A stretch of DNA of 51,539 nt, taken from G963666705 sp963666705 (GTDB lineage: Bacteria; Pseudomonadota; Alphaproteobacteria; CADEGL01). The position numbers and the translations under genes are program-made. The notes under the pieces are model-generated. The model ran no database searches, had not been told where the DNA came from, and saw only the letters and a program-made list of their open reading frames with translations. The stretch is from NCBI GenBank assembly GCA_963666705.2, contig CAXXKO010000020.1:1-51539 (forward strand). Direction: 5' to 3'. This document shows positions 1-8,893 of the stretch, one piece after another; positions within the stretch are counted from its first letter, which is position 1; every line of letters starts with the position of its first letter.

Positions 1-332
1 CTGATCTTTTTGGCCGGGTTGAAGGCGCCGGTCGGGTCCTGGAAGACGACGGCCATGCGGTTGCCGCGCAGCTCGCGGAACCCGTCCTCCGAGAGGTCGA
101 GCACGTCGATGCCCACGAAGTCGAACATCTCCCATTGGGTGACCGCGTTCTCGGGCAGGAGGTGCAGGATCGACATGCCGGTGACGGTCTTGCCCGAGCC
201 GGATTCGCCGATGAGGCCGAGCATCTCGCCCTTGCGCACCTCGATGTCCACATCCTCGATCACGGGCATCACGCCGCCCGCCATGTCGAAGCCGGTATGG
301 AGGCCGCGGACCCGGATGGCGACGTCGCTCAC
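1..332 (-). CDS. Dipeptide/oligopeptide ABC transporter ATP-binding protein (DppD-like), 3' part outside window
   Basis: Only the first 110 codons are inside the window. The protein opens with a GTG start and reads into an ABC ATPase: Walker A GESGSGKT at about residues 42-49 and a Q-loop VFQDP near residue 98, as in DppD/OppD subunits that energise peptide or nickel uptake from the cytoplasmic side. The GTG start overlaps the TGA stop of the upstream permease by 4 bp (GTGA), which implies translational coupling and membership of the same operon. The signature and Walker B motifs lie beyond the window edge, so the substrate class is inferred from the operon context. Confidence 0.9.
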   Translation of the reverse strand, partial: MSDVAIRVRGLHTGFDMAGGVMPVIEDVDIEVRKGEMLGLIGESGSGKTVTGMSILHLLPENAVTQWEMFDFVGIDVLDLSEDGFRELRGNRMAVVFQDPTGAFNPAKKI

Positions 333-1195
333 ACCGCCGTCCGCCGTCGCAAGCGCGGGTCGAGCAGGTCGCGCAACCCGTCGCCCATGAGGTTGAGCCC
401 GAGGATGATGACCGTGAGGGTGAGGCCCGAGTAGGTCACCACCCAGGGCGCGCGGGTGAAGTAGTCCTTGCCCTCGGCCATCATGGTGCCGAGGGAGACG
501 TCGGGCGGCTGCACGCCGAGGCCGAGGAAGCTGAGGCCGGCCTCGATGACGATGCCGAACGCGAAGCCCACCGTGAGCTGCACGAACATGGGCCCGGCGA
601 TGTTGGGCAGGATCTCGCGCACGAGAATGCGCAAGGTCGATTGGCCCATCAGCCTCGCCGCCTGAATGTAGGGCTCCTCCTTGATCAGCATGGTCGTGTT
701 GCGGGCCAGGCGGGCGAAGTTGGGGATGTAGATGATGGCGATGGTGGTGATCACCGCGTGGATGCCGGAGCCCAGGACCAGCAGCAGGAAGATGCCGAGC
801 GCCAGGATCGGGAAGGCGAAGACGAGGTCGACGAAGCGCATGGAGAGGGCGTCGACCGAGCGGCCGATATAGGCGCTGACCATGCCGATGAGGGTGCCCG
901 CCGTGCCGCCGATGGCGACGCCGACGAAGCTCACCATGAGCGAGGTGCGCGCCCCGTAGAGCGCCCGGGTGATGACGTCGCGGCCGAAGGAATCGGTGCC
1001 GAACGGATGCTCCCACGACGGTGCCTCGAGGATGAACATGAAGGTCAGATCGTACTCGAGCGGGTCGTAGGGCGAGATCCAGGGGCCCAAGGCGATGGCG
1101 AGGACCACGAACGCGGTGATGACGCAGCCTATCGTGGCGACCCGGTTCTGGCGCATCTCGGCCAGCATGGTCATGGCTTTGCCCAGCGCGGCCAT
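329..1195 (-). CDS. Dipeptide-type ABC transporter permease (DppC-like)
   Basis: This 288-residue inner-membrane permease belongs to the DppC/OppC half of peptide ABC importers. It has an N-terminal membrane anchor (about residues 20-42), the family motif HPFGTDSFGRDV after the first periplasmic loop, and an EAA-type cytoplasmic loop (EEPYIQAARLMG...ILPN) that docks on the ATPase. The length is normal for the family. It lies 4 bp after the stop of the DppB-like permease and overlaps the ATPase gene by 4 bp. Substrate is not readable from the permease; di/oligopeptides are the default, but opine or glutathione transporters share this architecture. Confidence 0.92.
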   Translation of the reverse strand: MAALGKAMTMLAEMRQNRVATIGCVITAFVVLAIALGPWISPYDPLEYDLTFMFILEAPSWEHPFGTDSFGRDVITRALYGARTSLMVSFVGVAIGGTAGTLIGMVSAYIGRSVDALSMRFVDLVFAFPILALGIFLLLVLGSGIHAVITTIAIIYIPNFARLARNTTMLIKEEPYIQAARLMGQSTLRILVREILPNIAGPMFVQLTVGFAFGIVIEAGLSFLGLGVQPPDVSLGTMMAEGKDYFTRAPWVVTYSGLTLTVIILGLNLMGDGLRDLLDPRLRRRTAV

Positions 1196-1199
1196 GGCC

Positions 1200-2156
1200 T
1201 CAGTGGGTCCTTCTCGGGTCGAGGAGGGCGCAGATGAGGTCCACGGCCAGGTTCACGGTCAGCACCACGACGAGGAAGGTGAGCATGCAGGCGAGGACGA
1301 CCGGATAGTCCCGGGCGAACACGCCGTCCACCATCATCGAGCCCAGGCCCGAGACGCCGAAGATGCGCTCGATGATCACCGTGCCGCCGATCAGATAGCG
1401 GATCTGCAGCCCCACCACCGTGACGTAGGGGATGACCGCGTTGCGGAAGATATAGTGCCTGAAGACGAAGGTGTCCGTGAAGCCGAAGGAGCGCCCGGCG
1501 GTGACGTAATCCCGCCGCTTGGTCTCCAGGAGGGCGGAGCGCAGGATGCGCGCGAACACGCCGGCCAGGGGGGCGCCGATGGCGAAGGCGGGCAGGAGCC
1601 CCGTATAGAAGGCGCCCGAGAGCGAATCCAACGGATTGACGAAGCCGAATGCCGGGAACACGGGCAGGGCCAGGGCGAAGGCGAAGACGAGCATGAAGCT
1701 GAGCCAGAAATCGGGCATCGAGATGCCGATGACGGCGAGGGAGGTGGCGGCCGTGTCCGCCATCTTGCCCTGGCGCAGCGCCGCGACGGTGCCGGCGGCG
1801 AGCGAGACCACGATCGCCATGACGAGGCCGTAGAGGCCGATGAAGATGGTGTTCGGCAGCCGCTGGCCGAGGAGCGTGACGATGGGGAAGCCGTTGGCGA
1901 TGGAGATGGACTCCCCCAAATCGCCGTGAAAGGTGCCCTCCAGCCAGCGCCAGAACTGGACCAGGACCGGATCGTCGAGCCCATGCTCCTTGTGGAAGAA
2001 GGCGACGGCCTCGTCGGTCGCCATCTCGCCCAGGGCCGCGAGCGCCGGGTCGCCGGGCGCGAGTTGCAGGAGCAGGAAGATGGCGAAGGCGCCGACGAAG
2101 ACCGTGACGACGGAGACCGCCAGCCGGACCAGTAGGTAGCGGATGAATCCGGTCAA
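1200..2156 (-). CDS. Dipeptide-type ABC transporter permease (DppB-like)
   Basis: This 318-residue DppB/OppB-type permease has an N-terminal membrane segment (GFIRYLLVRLAVSVVTVFV), the typical LAPGDP motif after it, further hydrophobic segments, and an EAA-like loop (YVTAGRSFGF...RNAVIPYV). I take the start to be a TTG preceded by a GGGAGG ribosome binding site at good spacing; no ATG lies nearby. The gene is separated from the binding-protein gene by 115 bp that contain a strong hairpin, and is followed within 4 bp by the DppC-like gene. Together these two permeases form the membrane channel of the importer. Confidence 0.92.
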   Translation of the reverse strand: MTGFIRYLLVRLAVSVVTVFVGAFAIFLLLQLAPGDPALAALGEMATDEAVAFFHKEHGLDDPVLVQFWRWLEGTFHGDLGESISIANGFPIVTLLGQRLPNTIFIGLYGLVMAIVVSLAAGTVAALRQGKMADTAATSLAVIGISMPDFWLSFMLVFAFALALPVFPAFGFVNPLDSLSGAFYTGLLPAFAIGAPLAGVFARILRSALLETKRRDYVTAGRSFGFTDTFVFRHYIFRNAVIPYVTVVGLQIRYLIGGTVIIERIFGVSGLGSMMVDGVFARDYPVVLACMLTFLVVVLTVNLAVDLICALLDPRRTH

Positions 2157-2181
2157 GGCGCGTTGCCTCCCGTGCGCGGCG

Positions 2182-2236
2182 CCCCTCTCACCCCGTCCCC
2201 TCCTCCCGTGGGGGGATGGGGGGTGGGTGAGAGGGG
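2182..2236 (-). terminator. Intercistronic hairpin between binding-protein and permease genes
   Basis: A perfect 12-bp stem (CCCCTCTCACCC at 2182-2193 pairing with GGGTGAGAGGGG at 2225-2236) encloses a C-rich/G-rich interior that can pair further. There is no clear T-run, so it is not a textbook rho-independent terminator. A hairpin placed after a binding-protein gene commonly stabilises the upstream mRNA or attenuates the permease genes, which would give excess binding protein. The arm sequence resembles the ends of the repeat at 35484-35632, so it may be a degenerate copy of that family. Confidence 0.45.
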
Positions 2237-2271
2237 ATGCCGCGTCTCACAGTATCAGCGAGGACGCGGCC

Positions 2272-3852
2272 TCAGCCCTTCTGGACGGCCGCGAAGCCGC
2301 TGCCGTAGGCCTGGTCGGGCCGGGCCACGAAGCCCGTGATGTCGTCGCGCCACAGGTTGTGGGCGTTCGAGTGCATGACGAAGACGCAGGGGCAGTCCTC
2401 GACGATCAGGTCCTCGGCCGCCTTGTAGAGGTCGCCGCGGGCCGTCTTGTCGAACTCGCCCATCGCCTCCACGAGGAGCCTGTCCACCTCGGCGTTCTGG
2501 TACTTCTGGAAGTTGCGCCAGCCCGTGGAGTGGAAGCACTCGAAGAGGTACTCGTGCGGGTCCACCAGGGCGATCCAGCCCGTGGGCTCGGCATCGATGT
2601 CCTGCTGCTTGTAGCGCTGGAAGGCGGTGTTGGCTTCCGTCACCTCGATGGTGAACTTGGTGCCGAGGATCTGGTTGCTCTGGGCCACCATGATCTCCGT
2701 CCAACGCTTCCACCAGCCCGCACCCCAGGTGAGGAACACGGCCTCGGTGCCGGCCCCGTACTGGGACTTGGCGAGCTCGGCCCGCGCCCGGTCCGGGTTG
2801 AAGGTGGTGGCCTCGCGCTGCTTGGAGCGACGGGCCCAGGCCAGGGCCGGGGGCACCGCGCCGTTGCCGATCGCACCCTCGCCGAACTGCACCGCGCGGA
2901 CGATGGCCTCGCGGTCGGTCGCCATCGAGATGGCGCGGCGCAGGTGGGGATCGTTGAAGGGCGGGCGCGAGAGGTTGAAGCTGCAGTAGCGGTAGTTCAT
3001 GCCCGGCTGGCGCGCGACGACGATGCCGGGGGTCTCCATGAGCTTCGCCACGTCGCCGAAGGGTGCCCCGCTGGTGAGGTCGATGTCGCCCGCGAGCAGC
3101 GCCGTCATGCCGCTCGTCTCCTCCGGGATCAGGAGCAGCTCGACCGCGCCCACATAGGGCATCGGCGACTCGAAATAGTCGTCGAAGCCCTCGAAGCTGA
3201 TCTTCTGGTTCGGGATCCACTCCTTGAGCATGAAAGCGCCCGTGCCGATCGGCTTGAGCCTGAACCCGTCGTCGCCCATGGCCTTGTGAGCCTTGCTCGA
3301 GATGATCTGGGCGCTCGTTCGCGTGTTGGTGAGGAAGGTGAGCAGCGGCACGTAGGGGCTGGCGGTCTTGAACTGGACAGTGTGGGAATCGAGCGCCGTT
3401 ATGCTCTCGACCGGCTTGAACTTGCCGCTCTGGGGCGAGCCGGTGGCGGGATCCTGGACCCGTTCGATGGTGTAGACCACGTCCTCGGCGGTCAACTCGT
3501 TGCCGTCGTGGAACTTGACGCCCTGGCGCAGGTTGAAGATCCAGGTGTTGGGGTCCGGGTTGGACCAGGACTCGGCCAAATCGGGGACGATGTTCATGTC
3601 GCCGTCGAACTTCACCAGGGCATTGAACATGGCCTGGATGACCCAGAAGTCGGAGTTGAGCGCCGCCTTGCCCGGGTCGAGCGTGTTGACCACGCTGAAG
3701 CCGATCATGCCGGCGTTGAGCGTCTTGCCCTTGTGGCCCGCATACGCCATCTGGGCGAAAGAGGGGAAGCCCGCGGCCGCGACGCTGGCTGCCGCCGTTC
3801 CCTTGAGGAACTCGCGGCGTCCGAGGCCGCCTTTCGGATAACCCTCAGTCAT
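2272..3852 (-). CDS. Periplasmic substrate-binding protein of a dipeptide-type ABC transporter (SBP family 5)
   Basis: This is a 526-residue cluster C binding protein (DppA/OppA type). I chose the ATG at 3852 because it has a strong GGAGGAGAGG ribosome binding site and begins directly with a twin-arginine signal (RR at residues 12-13 in GRREFLKG, followed by an Ala-rich hydrophobic stretch and a likely cut near AQMAYAG). The mature protein has the family landmarks AESWS near the N-terminus, FHDGNELTAEDVVYTIER, and a large lobe with RRAISMATDRE. It captures the substrate in the periplasm and delivers it to the permeases downstream. A Tat signal suggests the protein folds before export. The 227 bp upstream hold its promoter; no operator is recognisable. 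Confidence 0.93.
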   Translation of the reverse strand: MTEGYPKGGLGRREFLKGTAAASVAAAGFPSFAQMAYAGHKGKTLNAGMIGFSVVNTLDPGKAALNSDFWVIQAMFNALVKFDGDMNIVPDLAESWSNPDPNTWIFNLRQGVKFHDGNELTAEDVVYTIERVQDPATGSPQSGKFKPVESITALDSHTVQFKTASPYVPLLTFLTNTRTSAQIISSKAHKAMGDDGFRLKPIGTGAFMLKEWIPNQKISFEGFDDYFESPMPYVGAVELLLIPEETSGMTALLAGDIDLTSGAPFGDVAKLMETPGIVVARQPGMNYRYCSFNLSRPPFNDPHLRRAISMATDREAIVRAVQFGEGAIGNGAVPPALAWARRSKQREATTFNPDRARAELAKSQYGAGTEAVFLTWGAGWWKRWTEIMVAQSNQILGTKFTIEVTEANTAFQRYKQQDIDAEPTGWIALVDPHEYLFECFHSTGWRNFQKYQNAEVDRLLVEAMGEFDKTARGDLYKAAEDLIVEDCPCVFVMHSNAHNLWRDDITGFVARPDQAYGSGFAAVQKG

Positions 3853-4193
3853 TGTCCTCTCCTCCTTCATGTTTATGAGGCTGCTACTCGGCGACCGCGG
3901 GCCCTTCCTGGGCACCGGCCCGTGAAACGCGCCAACCATTGCGAGCTCGCCCACCCGGAGGGGTCTCGTGGGAAATCCGGCCAAAGAACCAGTCAGGGTC
4001 GTTCGACGGAACAAGGGCGTTGCGACACCCCCCGTTCCCCTCACCAAAAGCTTAACCGGAACGAGAAAAGGCGGTCAAGTGAGAACGGCGGTGACAAATT
4101 AGTCCACGGAAGCGGCGGGATTTCCCAGCCGCGGGCGGAGTAAAACTCTGCCACCTGTAGCCTTCGATCTTTTTTGAGATGGAAGGCGGGAGG

Positions 4194-5693
4194 ATGTACA
4201 CCGTGGACCTATATCTGCGCGTTCGGCTGGCCTGCCATGTTGATGGTCTGAGCCAGCGAGAGGCGGCAAGTCGGTTTGGCATTGCGCGCGAGACGGTGAG
4301 GAAGATGCTGCGGCATTCGGAACCGCCGGGATATCGGCGACGCCAGCCACCGAAACGCCCGAAACTGGCCCCCTTCACGGATATCATCGACCGTATTCTG
4401 GAGGAGGACCGAACGGTTCACCGTAAGCAGCACCACACGGCGAAGCGTATATTCGAGCGCCTTCGCGACGAACATGGCTTCACGGGCAAAGAGACCATCG
4501 TGAAGGATTACGTTCGGGAACGGCGCCTTCGTCGGCGTGAGATGTTTGTGCCGTTGTCACATCCTCCGGGCCATGCTCGAGCGGACTTTGGCGAGGCGGA
4601 TGCGATCATCGCCGGCGTCAAGTATCGGGCGCATTTTTTCGTCATGACACTTCCCCACAGCGATGCCTGCTTCGTTGCGGCCTACCCGGCGGCGACGACG
4701 GAGGCCTGGCTGGACGGGCACAACAGAGCCTTTGTTTTTTTCGGCGGCGTTCCCCAATCGATTCTTTACGACAACGACAAGTGTCTGGTGTCGCGCATCT
4801 TGTCAGATGGCACGCGGCAACGAACGCGGGCGTTCAGCGGGCTGCAGTCCCATTACCTCTTCGAGGACCGCTACGGCCGTCCCGGCAAGGGTAACGACAA
4901 AGGCAATGTGGAGGGGGTGGTCGGCTATGCCCGGCGGAACTTCATGACGCCGCTTCCCCGGTTCGCGAGCTGGGACGCCTTCAATGGCCACCTGGAAGAG
5001 CAATGCCGCAACCGGCAAGGCAACGTCCTGCGCGGCCACCGCGAGAGCATCGGCGAACGGTTTGTGCGTGACCGCGAAGCGTTGAAGAGGCCACTGCCGG
5101 CACCGTTCGACGCGTGCGACAAGCAGGGCACGCGGGTCAACTCGCTGTCCCTGGTGCGCTACCGGACGAATGACTATTCCGTGCCCGTCGCCTACGGCCA
5201 TCAGGAAGTCTGGATCCGTGGCTATGTCCACGAGGTGGTTATCGGTTGCGGCGCCGGGATCATTGCCCGACACCCCCGTTCCTACGACCGGGAAGACATG
5301 GTCTTCGATCCGATCCACTACCTGCCTTTGCTGGAGCACAAGATCGGTGCCCTGGATCAGGCCGCGCCGCTAGCCGGATGGGAACTGCCTGATGCCTTCC
5401 CAACCCTGCGCCGTCTCCTGGAGGCGCGCATGGGCAAGGCCGGCAAGCGGGAATACGTCCAGGTCCTTCGGCTTGTGGAGACCTTCGATCTCGAGGTGCT
5501 TCACGGCGCGGTGAAGGACGCCCTGCGCCTGGGTGCGATCGGCTACGACGCCGTCAAACACCTTGTGCTGTGCCGTATCGAGCGACGCCCGCCCAAACTC
5601 GACCTGGATATCTATCCCTACCTGCCTCGGGCCAACGTGGCGACCACGGCCGCCGCCAGTTATATGAGCTTGTTGGGTGGAGGCGCGTCATGA
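4194..5693 (+). CDS. istA: IS21-family transposase IstA
   Basis: The 499-residue transposase has an N-terminal helix-turn-helix (GLSQREAASRFGIARETVRKML, about residues 17-38) and an rve/DDE catalytic core: the first Asp in HARADFGEAD, the second in LYDNDKCLV, and the Glu in DKGNVEGVVGYARR. I prefer the ATG at 4194, preceded by GGCGGGAGG, over an upstream ATG at 4179. Its stop overlaps the start of istB (ATGA), so the two are translationally coupled. IstA performs strand cleavage and transfer and needs IstB as helper. All catalytic residues are present, so it appears functional. Confidence 0.95.
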   Translation: MYTVDLYLRVRLACHVDGLSQREAASRFGIARETVRKMLRHSEPPGYRRRQPPKRPKLAPFTDIIDRILEEDRTVHRKQHHTAKRIFERLRDEHGFTGKETIVKDYVRERRLRRREMFVPLSHPPGHARADFGEADAIIAGVKYRAHFFVMTLPHSDACFVAAYPAATTEAWLDGHNRAFVFFGGVPQSILYDNDKCLVSRILSDGTRQRTRAFSGLQSHYLFEDRYGRPGKGNDKGNVEGVVGYARRNFMTPLPRFASWDAFNGHLEEQCRNRQGNVLRGHRESIGERFVRDREALKRPLPAPFDACDKQGTRVNSLSLVRYRTNDYSVPVAYGHQEVWIRGYVHEVVIGCGAGIIARHPRSYDREDMVFDPIHYLPLLEHKIGALDQAAPLAGWELPDAFPTLRRLLEARMGKAGKREYVQVLRLVETFDLEVLHGAVKDALRLGAIGYDAVKHLVLCRIERRPPKLDLDIYPYLPRANVATTAAASYMSLLGGGAS

Positions 5694-6460
5694 CCGATAC
5701 GCCGCAAGTGTTGCTGGCCCATCACCTCAAGACCCTGAAACTGCCGACGTTCCTGCGCGAATACGACAAGCTGGCCCGCCAATGCGCCACCGAGGGCGCC
5801 GACCATGTGCGGTATCTTGTCCGTCTGACCGAGTTGGAACTGATCGACCGTGAGCGCCGCATGGTCGAGCGGCGGATCAGACAGGCCAGGTTCCCCGCCG
5901 TCAAAAGCCTCGACAGCTTCGACTTCAAGGCCATCGCATCGCTCGACAAGATGCTGGTTCTGGAGTTGGCGCGATGCGAATACGTCGAGCGTCGTGAGAA
6001 TATCATCGCGCTCGGCAACAGCGGAACCGGCAAGACCCATATCGCCCTCGGTCTCGGTCTGGCGGCCTGCCAAAAGGGGCTCTCCGTCGGCTTCCTCACG
6101 GCCGCTGCCCTGGTTCATGAACTGATGGAGGCCGGGGATGAAAAACGCCTGTTGCGCCTGCAGAAGCAACTGGCAAAGTATCACCTTCTGATCATCGACG
6201 AACTCGGCTTCGTGCCGCTCTCGAAGACCGGCGCCGAGCTGCTGTTCGAAGTCTTCAGCCAGCGCTACGAGCGGGGCTCGATCCTGGTGACCTCCAACTT
6301 GCCGTTCGATGAGTGGACGGAGATATTCGGCTCGGAACGCCTGACCGGGGCTTTGCTGGACCGCCTCACCCACCATGTCCATATCCTGGAAATGAACGGC
6401 GAGAGCTATCGTCTCAACCAAAGCCAAAAACGGCGGAAATCCCCAAAAATACCTGCTTGA
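5690..6460 (+). CDS. istB: IS21-family helper ATPase IstB
   Basis: The 256-residue AAA+ ATPase is DnaC/IstB-like, with Walker A GNSGTGKTH at about residues 109-117 and Walker B LLIIDELGF near residue 168. IstB assembles on target DNA and licenses strand transfer by IstA. The ATG start overlaps the istA stop by 4 bp, the normal IS21 arrangement. The C-terminus ends in a basic tail (SQKRRKSPK). About 140 bp of non-coding sequence follow before the inner right terminal repeat. Confidence 0.95.
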   Translation: MTDTPQVLLAHHLKTLKLPTFLREYDKLARQCATEGADHVRYLVRLTELELIDRERRMVERRIRQARFPAVKSLDSFDFKAIASLDKMLVLELARCEYVERRENIIALGNSGTGKTHIALGLGLAACQKGLSVGFLTAAALVHELMEAGDEKRLLRLQKQLAKYHLLIIDELGFVPLSKTGAELLFEVFSQRYERGSILVTSNLPFDEWTEIFGSERLTGALLDRLTHHVHILEMNGESYRLNQSQKRRKSPKIPA

Positions 6461-6660
6461 CCGCCGGTGCAATGGTTGACCCGGTGGGTCCACAGGAACC
6501 TCCCACGCTGCTTCGCTCCGCGTAACGCAAGCGCTACACGAAGCAGCGCGGGTCCCTCCTATGGACTACCGGGACAACCCCCCAACACCGCGTACCGCAT
6601 AACGTCAAGTGGACTAGTTTTGCTCCGCCCGGGTGGACTAATTTTGCTCCGCCGTTGACA

Positions 6661-8635
6661 ATGGCCGTCTTGGACGGGGTCGAGCTGCTGCTCGCGCGAA
6701 CCGGCGTCCCGATCGGGGACGTCGAATCGGTCTCGCACGGCACGACCCTGGTCACGAACGCCGTGATCGAGCGCAAGGGCGCACGCATCGGCATGCTGGT
6801 GACCGAGGGCTTCTGCGACATACTCGATATGGGTCTCGAGCAGCGGTACGACCTGTTCGACCTGCGGCTTCGATTTCCGGAGCCGTTGGCGCCGCGTCAC
6901 CTGCGCCGCGAGATCACGGGACGCATCTTCTATGACGGGCGGGAAGAGCAGCCGCTCGATTGCACCGGCGTGCGCGCCGCGGCCAGGGAGCTGGTGGACG
7001 AGCACGGCGTCGAGGCGCTCGCCGTCTGCTTCCTCCACAGCTATGCCAACCAAGGCCACGAGGAATGCGCGCGCGCTGATCGAGGCCGAGTTCCCCCAGC
7101 TTTACATATCCACCTCCGCCGACGTTTTCCCCAAAATGCGCGAGTTCGAACGGTGGACGACGACGACGGTCAATGCCTACACACAGCCGATGTTCGACCG
7201 CTATCTGGGGCGCCTGGAGGAGGGTCTGAGCGCGCTCGGGTTCACGGGCCGGCTCTACATCATGACGTCGAGCGGGGGATCGGTGGTGCCCGAAGCGGCG
7301 CGCCGTTTCCCGGTACGTGCGCTCGAATCGGGCCCGGCGGCCGGCGTCCTCATGTCGGCGCATCACGGCCACGGTCTCGCGCTGCCGCACATGCTGTCCT
7401 TCGACATGGGCGGGACGACCGCGAAGGGCGCGCTGATCAGGGATTTCACACCGCTCAAGAAATACGAGATGGAAGTCGCGCGCGTGCACGAGTTCAAGCG
7501 CGGCAGTGGCCTGCCCGTGAAGATCCCCGCCATCGACATGATCGAGATCGGTGCCGGCGGCGGGTCGATCGCGGAGGTCGACGAAAGGGGGTTGATTCGG
7601 GTGGGTCCGCGCAGCGCGGGTGCCGACCCCGGACCCGCCTGCTATGGCCACGGCGGCGCGCTGGCGACGCTGACGGACGCGAACCTCGTTCTCGGCTATC
7701 TGGACCCCGACTTCTTTCTCGGCGGCGAGATGCGCCTCGACCGAGCCGCCGCGGAAGCCGCGATCGTCCGGTCCGTCGCTGCACCCCTCGACCTCGACCT
7801 CGCGCGCGCGGCCTGGGGCATCCACGAAATCATCAACGAGGACGTGGCCCGCGCCTTCCGCATCCATGCGAGCGAGCGGGGCTTCGACTACCGCGACTGC
7901 ACGATGGATGCGTTCGGCGGCTCGGGTCCCGTGCATGCGCTTGCGATCGCCCGCAAGCTCAAGATACCGCGCGCGATCTTCCCGATCGGGGCCGGCGTGA
8001 TGTCGGCGCTGGGGCTTTTGGTCAGCCCGCTCTCGTTCGAGCTGGCCCGCACGCAACGGATGTTCGTCGAGGATCTCGATGCCGAGCGGCTCGCCCTCGT
8101 ATTCGCGCCCATCGTCGAGGAGGCCTCCGGTTTCCTGCGCCACGCCGGCATCGCGGACGGCGATATCCGCATCACGCGCAAGCTCGACATGCGCTACCAT
8201 GGTCAGGGCTACGAGATCGAAGTGCCGCTGCCGAGCGCGGGCGATGCGGACGCGACGTTCGGCGCACTGGCCGAGTTGTTCGAGACCGCGTATGCCAAGG
8301 TCTTCACGGCCAGCCACCTGGACGAGGCCCTAGAGATCGTGACCTGGAAAGTCGAAGCGACGGGACCCGACGTGACGCTAGAGGCCGGATACAGCGTGAG
8401 TGGCGCGGGCGCGGGCAATGCCGCCCCGCGTGCACACAAGGGCACGCGCGCCGCCTATTTTCCCGACCTTGGATATATCGATTGTCCGATCTACGATCGC
8501 TATGCCTTCTCACCGGGTGCCGAGATCACCGGCCCGGCGCTGGTCGAGGAAAGGGAAAGCACTTCCGTCATCGGCATCGGCGACACCGCGATCGTTGATG
8601 CCCATTACAATCTGATCGTCGAGCTTTCGAGCTGA
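6661..8635 (+). pseudogene. hyuA: Hydantoinase A / oxoprolinase-type subunit, 5'-truncated and frameshifted
   Basis: The sequence encodes most of an HyuA-type ATP-dependent amidohydrolase subunit (motifs HGTTLVTNA, SFDMGGTTAKG, GSGPVHALAIARKL), which with HyuB opens hydantoin or 5-oxoproline rings. The usual first 40-45 residues, including the N-terminal phosphate-binding DxGGTxTD strand, are missing: homology starts at MAVLDGVELLL exactly at the IS21 right end. A second lesion is a frameshift near 7064-7073 inside GCGCGCGC: frame 1 reads to HSYANQGHEE, and the family sequence resumes one frame over at RALIEAEFPQLYIS. The stop at 8633-8635 lies 15 bp before hyuB. Either lesion alone should abolish function; the frameshift could be a sequencing error, the truncation is less likely to be. 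Confidence 0.9.
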
Positions 8636-8650
8636 GCCGGGCGGCGCGCA

Positions 8651-8893
8651 ATGGCGAGAAGCGAAATGGAGATCGACGCCGTCAGTCTGGGCATCATGTG
8701 GGACCGGCTGGTCGCCTTGACGGATGAAATCGTGACCTCGCTGGTGCGGTCGTCATTTTCCATGATCGTGCGCGAGGGCTACGATCTGAGCGTCGTGGTG
8801 CTCGATCCCGAGGCCAACGTCATGGCGCAGGGTACTTACAGCATACCGGCCTTCACCGGCACCGCAGCGCCGACGCTTAAACATATGTTGAAT
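8651..8893 (+). pseudogene. hyuB: Hydantoinase B subunit, N-terminal fragment (split by IS)
   Basis: The first 81 codons of an HyuB-type subunit are present (IDAVSLGIMWDRLVALTDE, then REGYDLSVVVLDPEANVMAQG, the conserved N-terminal region of the family). The reading frame runs to AAT at 8891-8893 and then into IS sequence, where it stops at 8914. The missing remainder resumes at 11538 in the matching frame: joining 8893 to 11538 gives HMLNRFPPETLRPGD, a normal family sequence, and a 552-residue protein. Insertion of the tandem IS copies is therefore the only lesion in this gene. Confidence 0.93.

Larger units (their letters stand above)
4080..6660 (+). mobile_element. IS21-family insertion sequence, complete, 2581 bp
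   Basis: The element is bounded by imperfect 28-bp inverted repeats: left 4080-4107 and right 6633-6660, sharing AACGGCGG and AAATTAGTCCAC. A second inner pair lies at about 4132-4157 and 6604-6631 (GGGCGGAG.AAAACT), as expected of IS21 members, which carry multiple terminal repeats. It encodes istA and istB in overlapping frames. The right tip reads outward as TTGACA, a consensus -35 hexamer, also an IS21 feature. No target duplication is visible: the left flank ends GGTCAAG and the right flank starts ATGGCC. The right flank is the interior of a hydantoinase gene whose 5' end is not on the left side, so an adjacent deletion or rearrangement followed insertion. Confidence 0.9.

Noticed and set aside
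2143..4143. Long plus-strand open frame opposite the dpp-like binding-protein gene
   Set aside because: It is antisense to a clear family protein and is rich in Arg, Glu, Val and Gly, as expected of a shadow frame in high-G+C DNA; no domain is recognisable.
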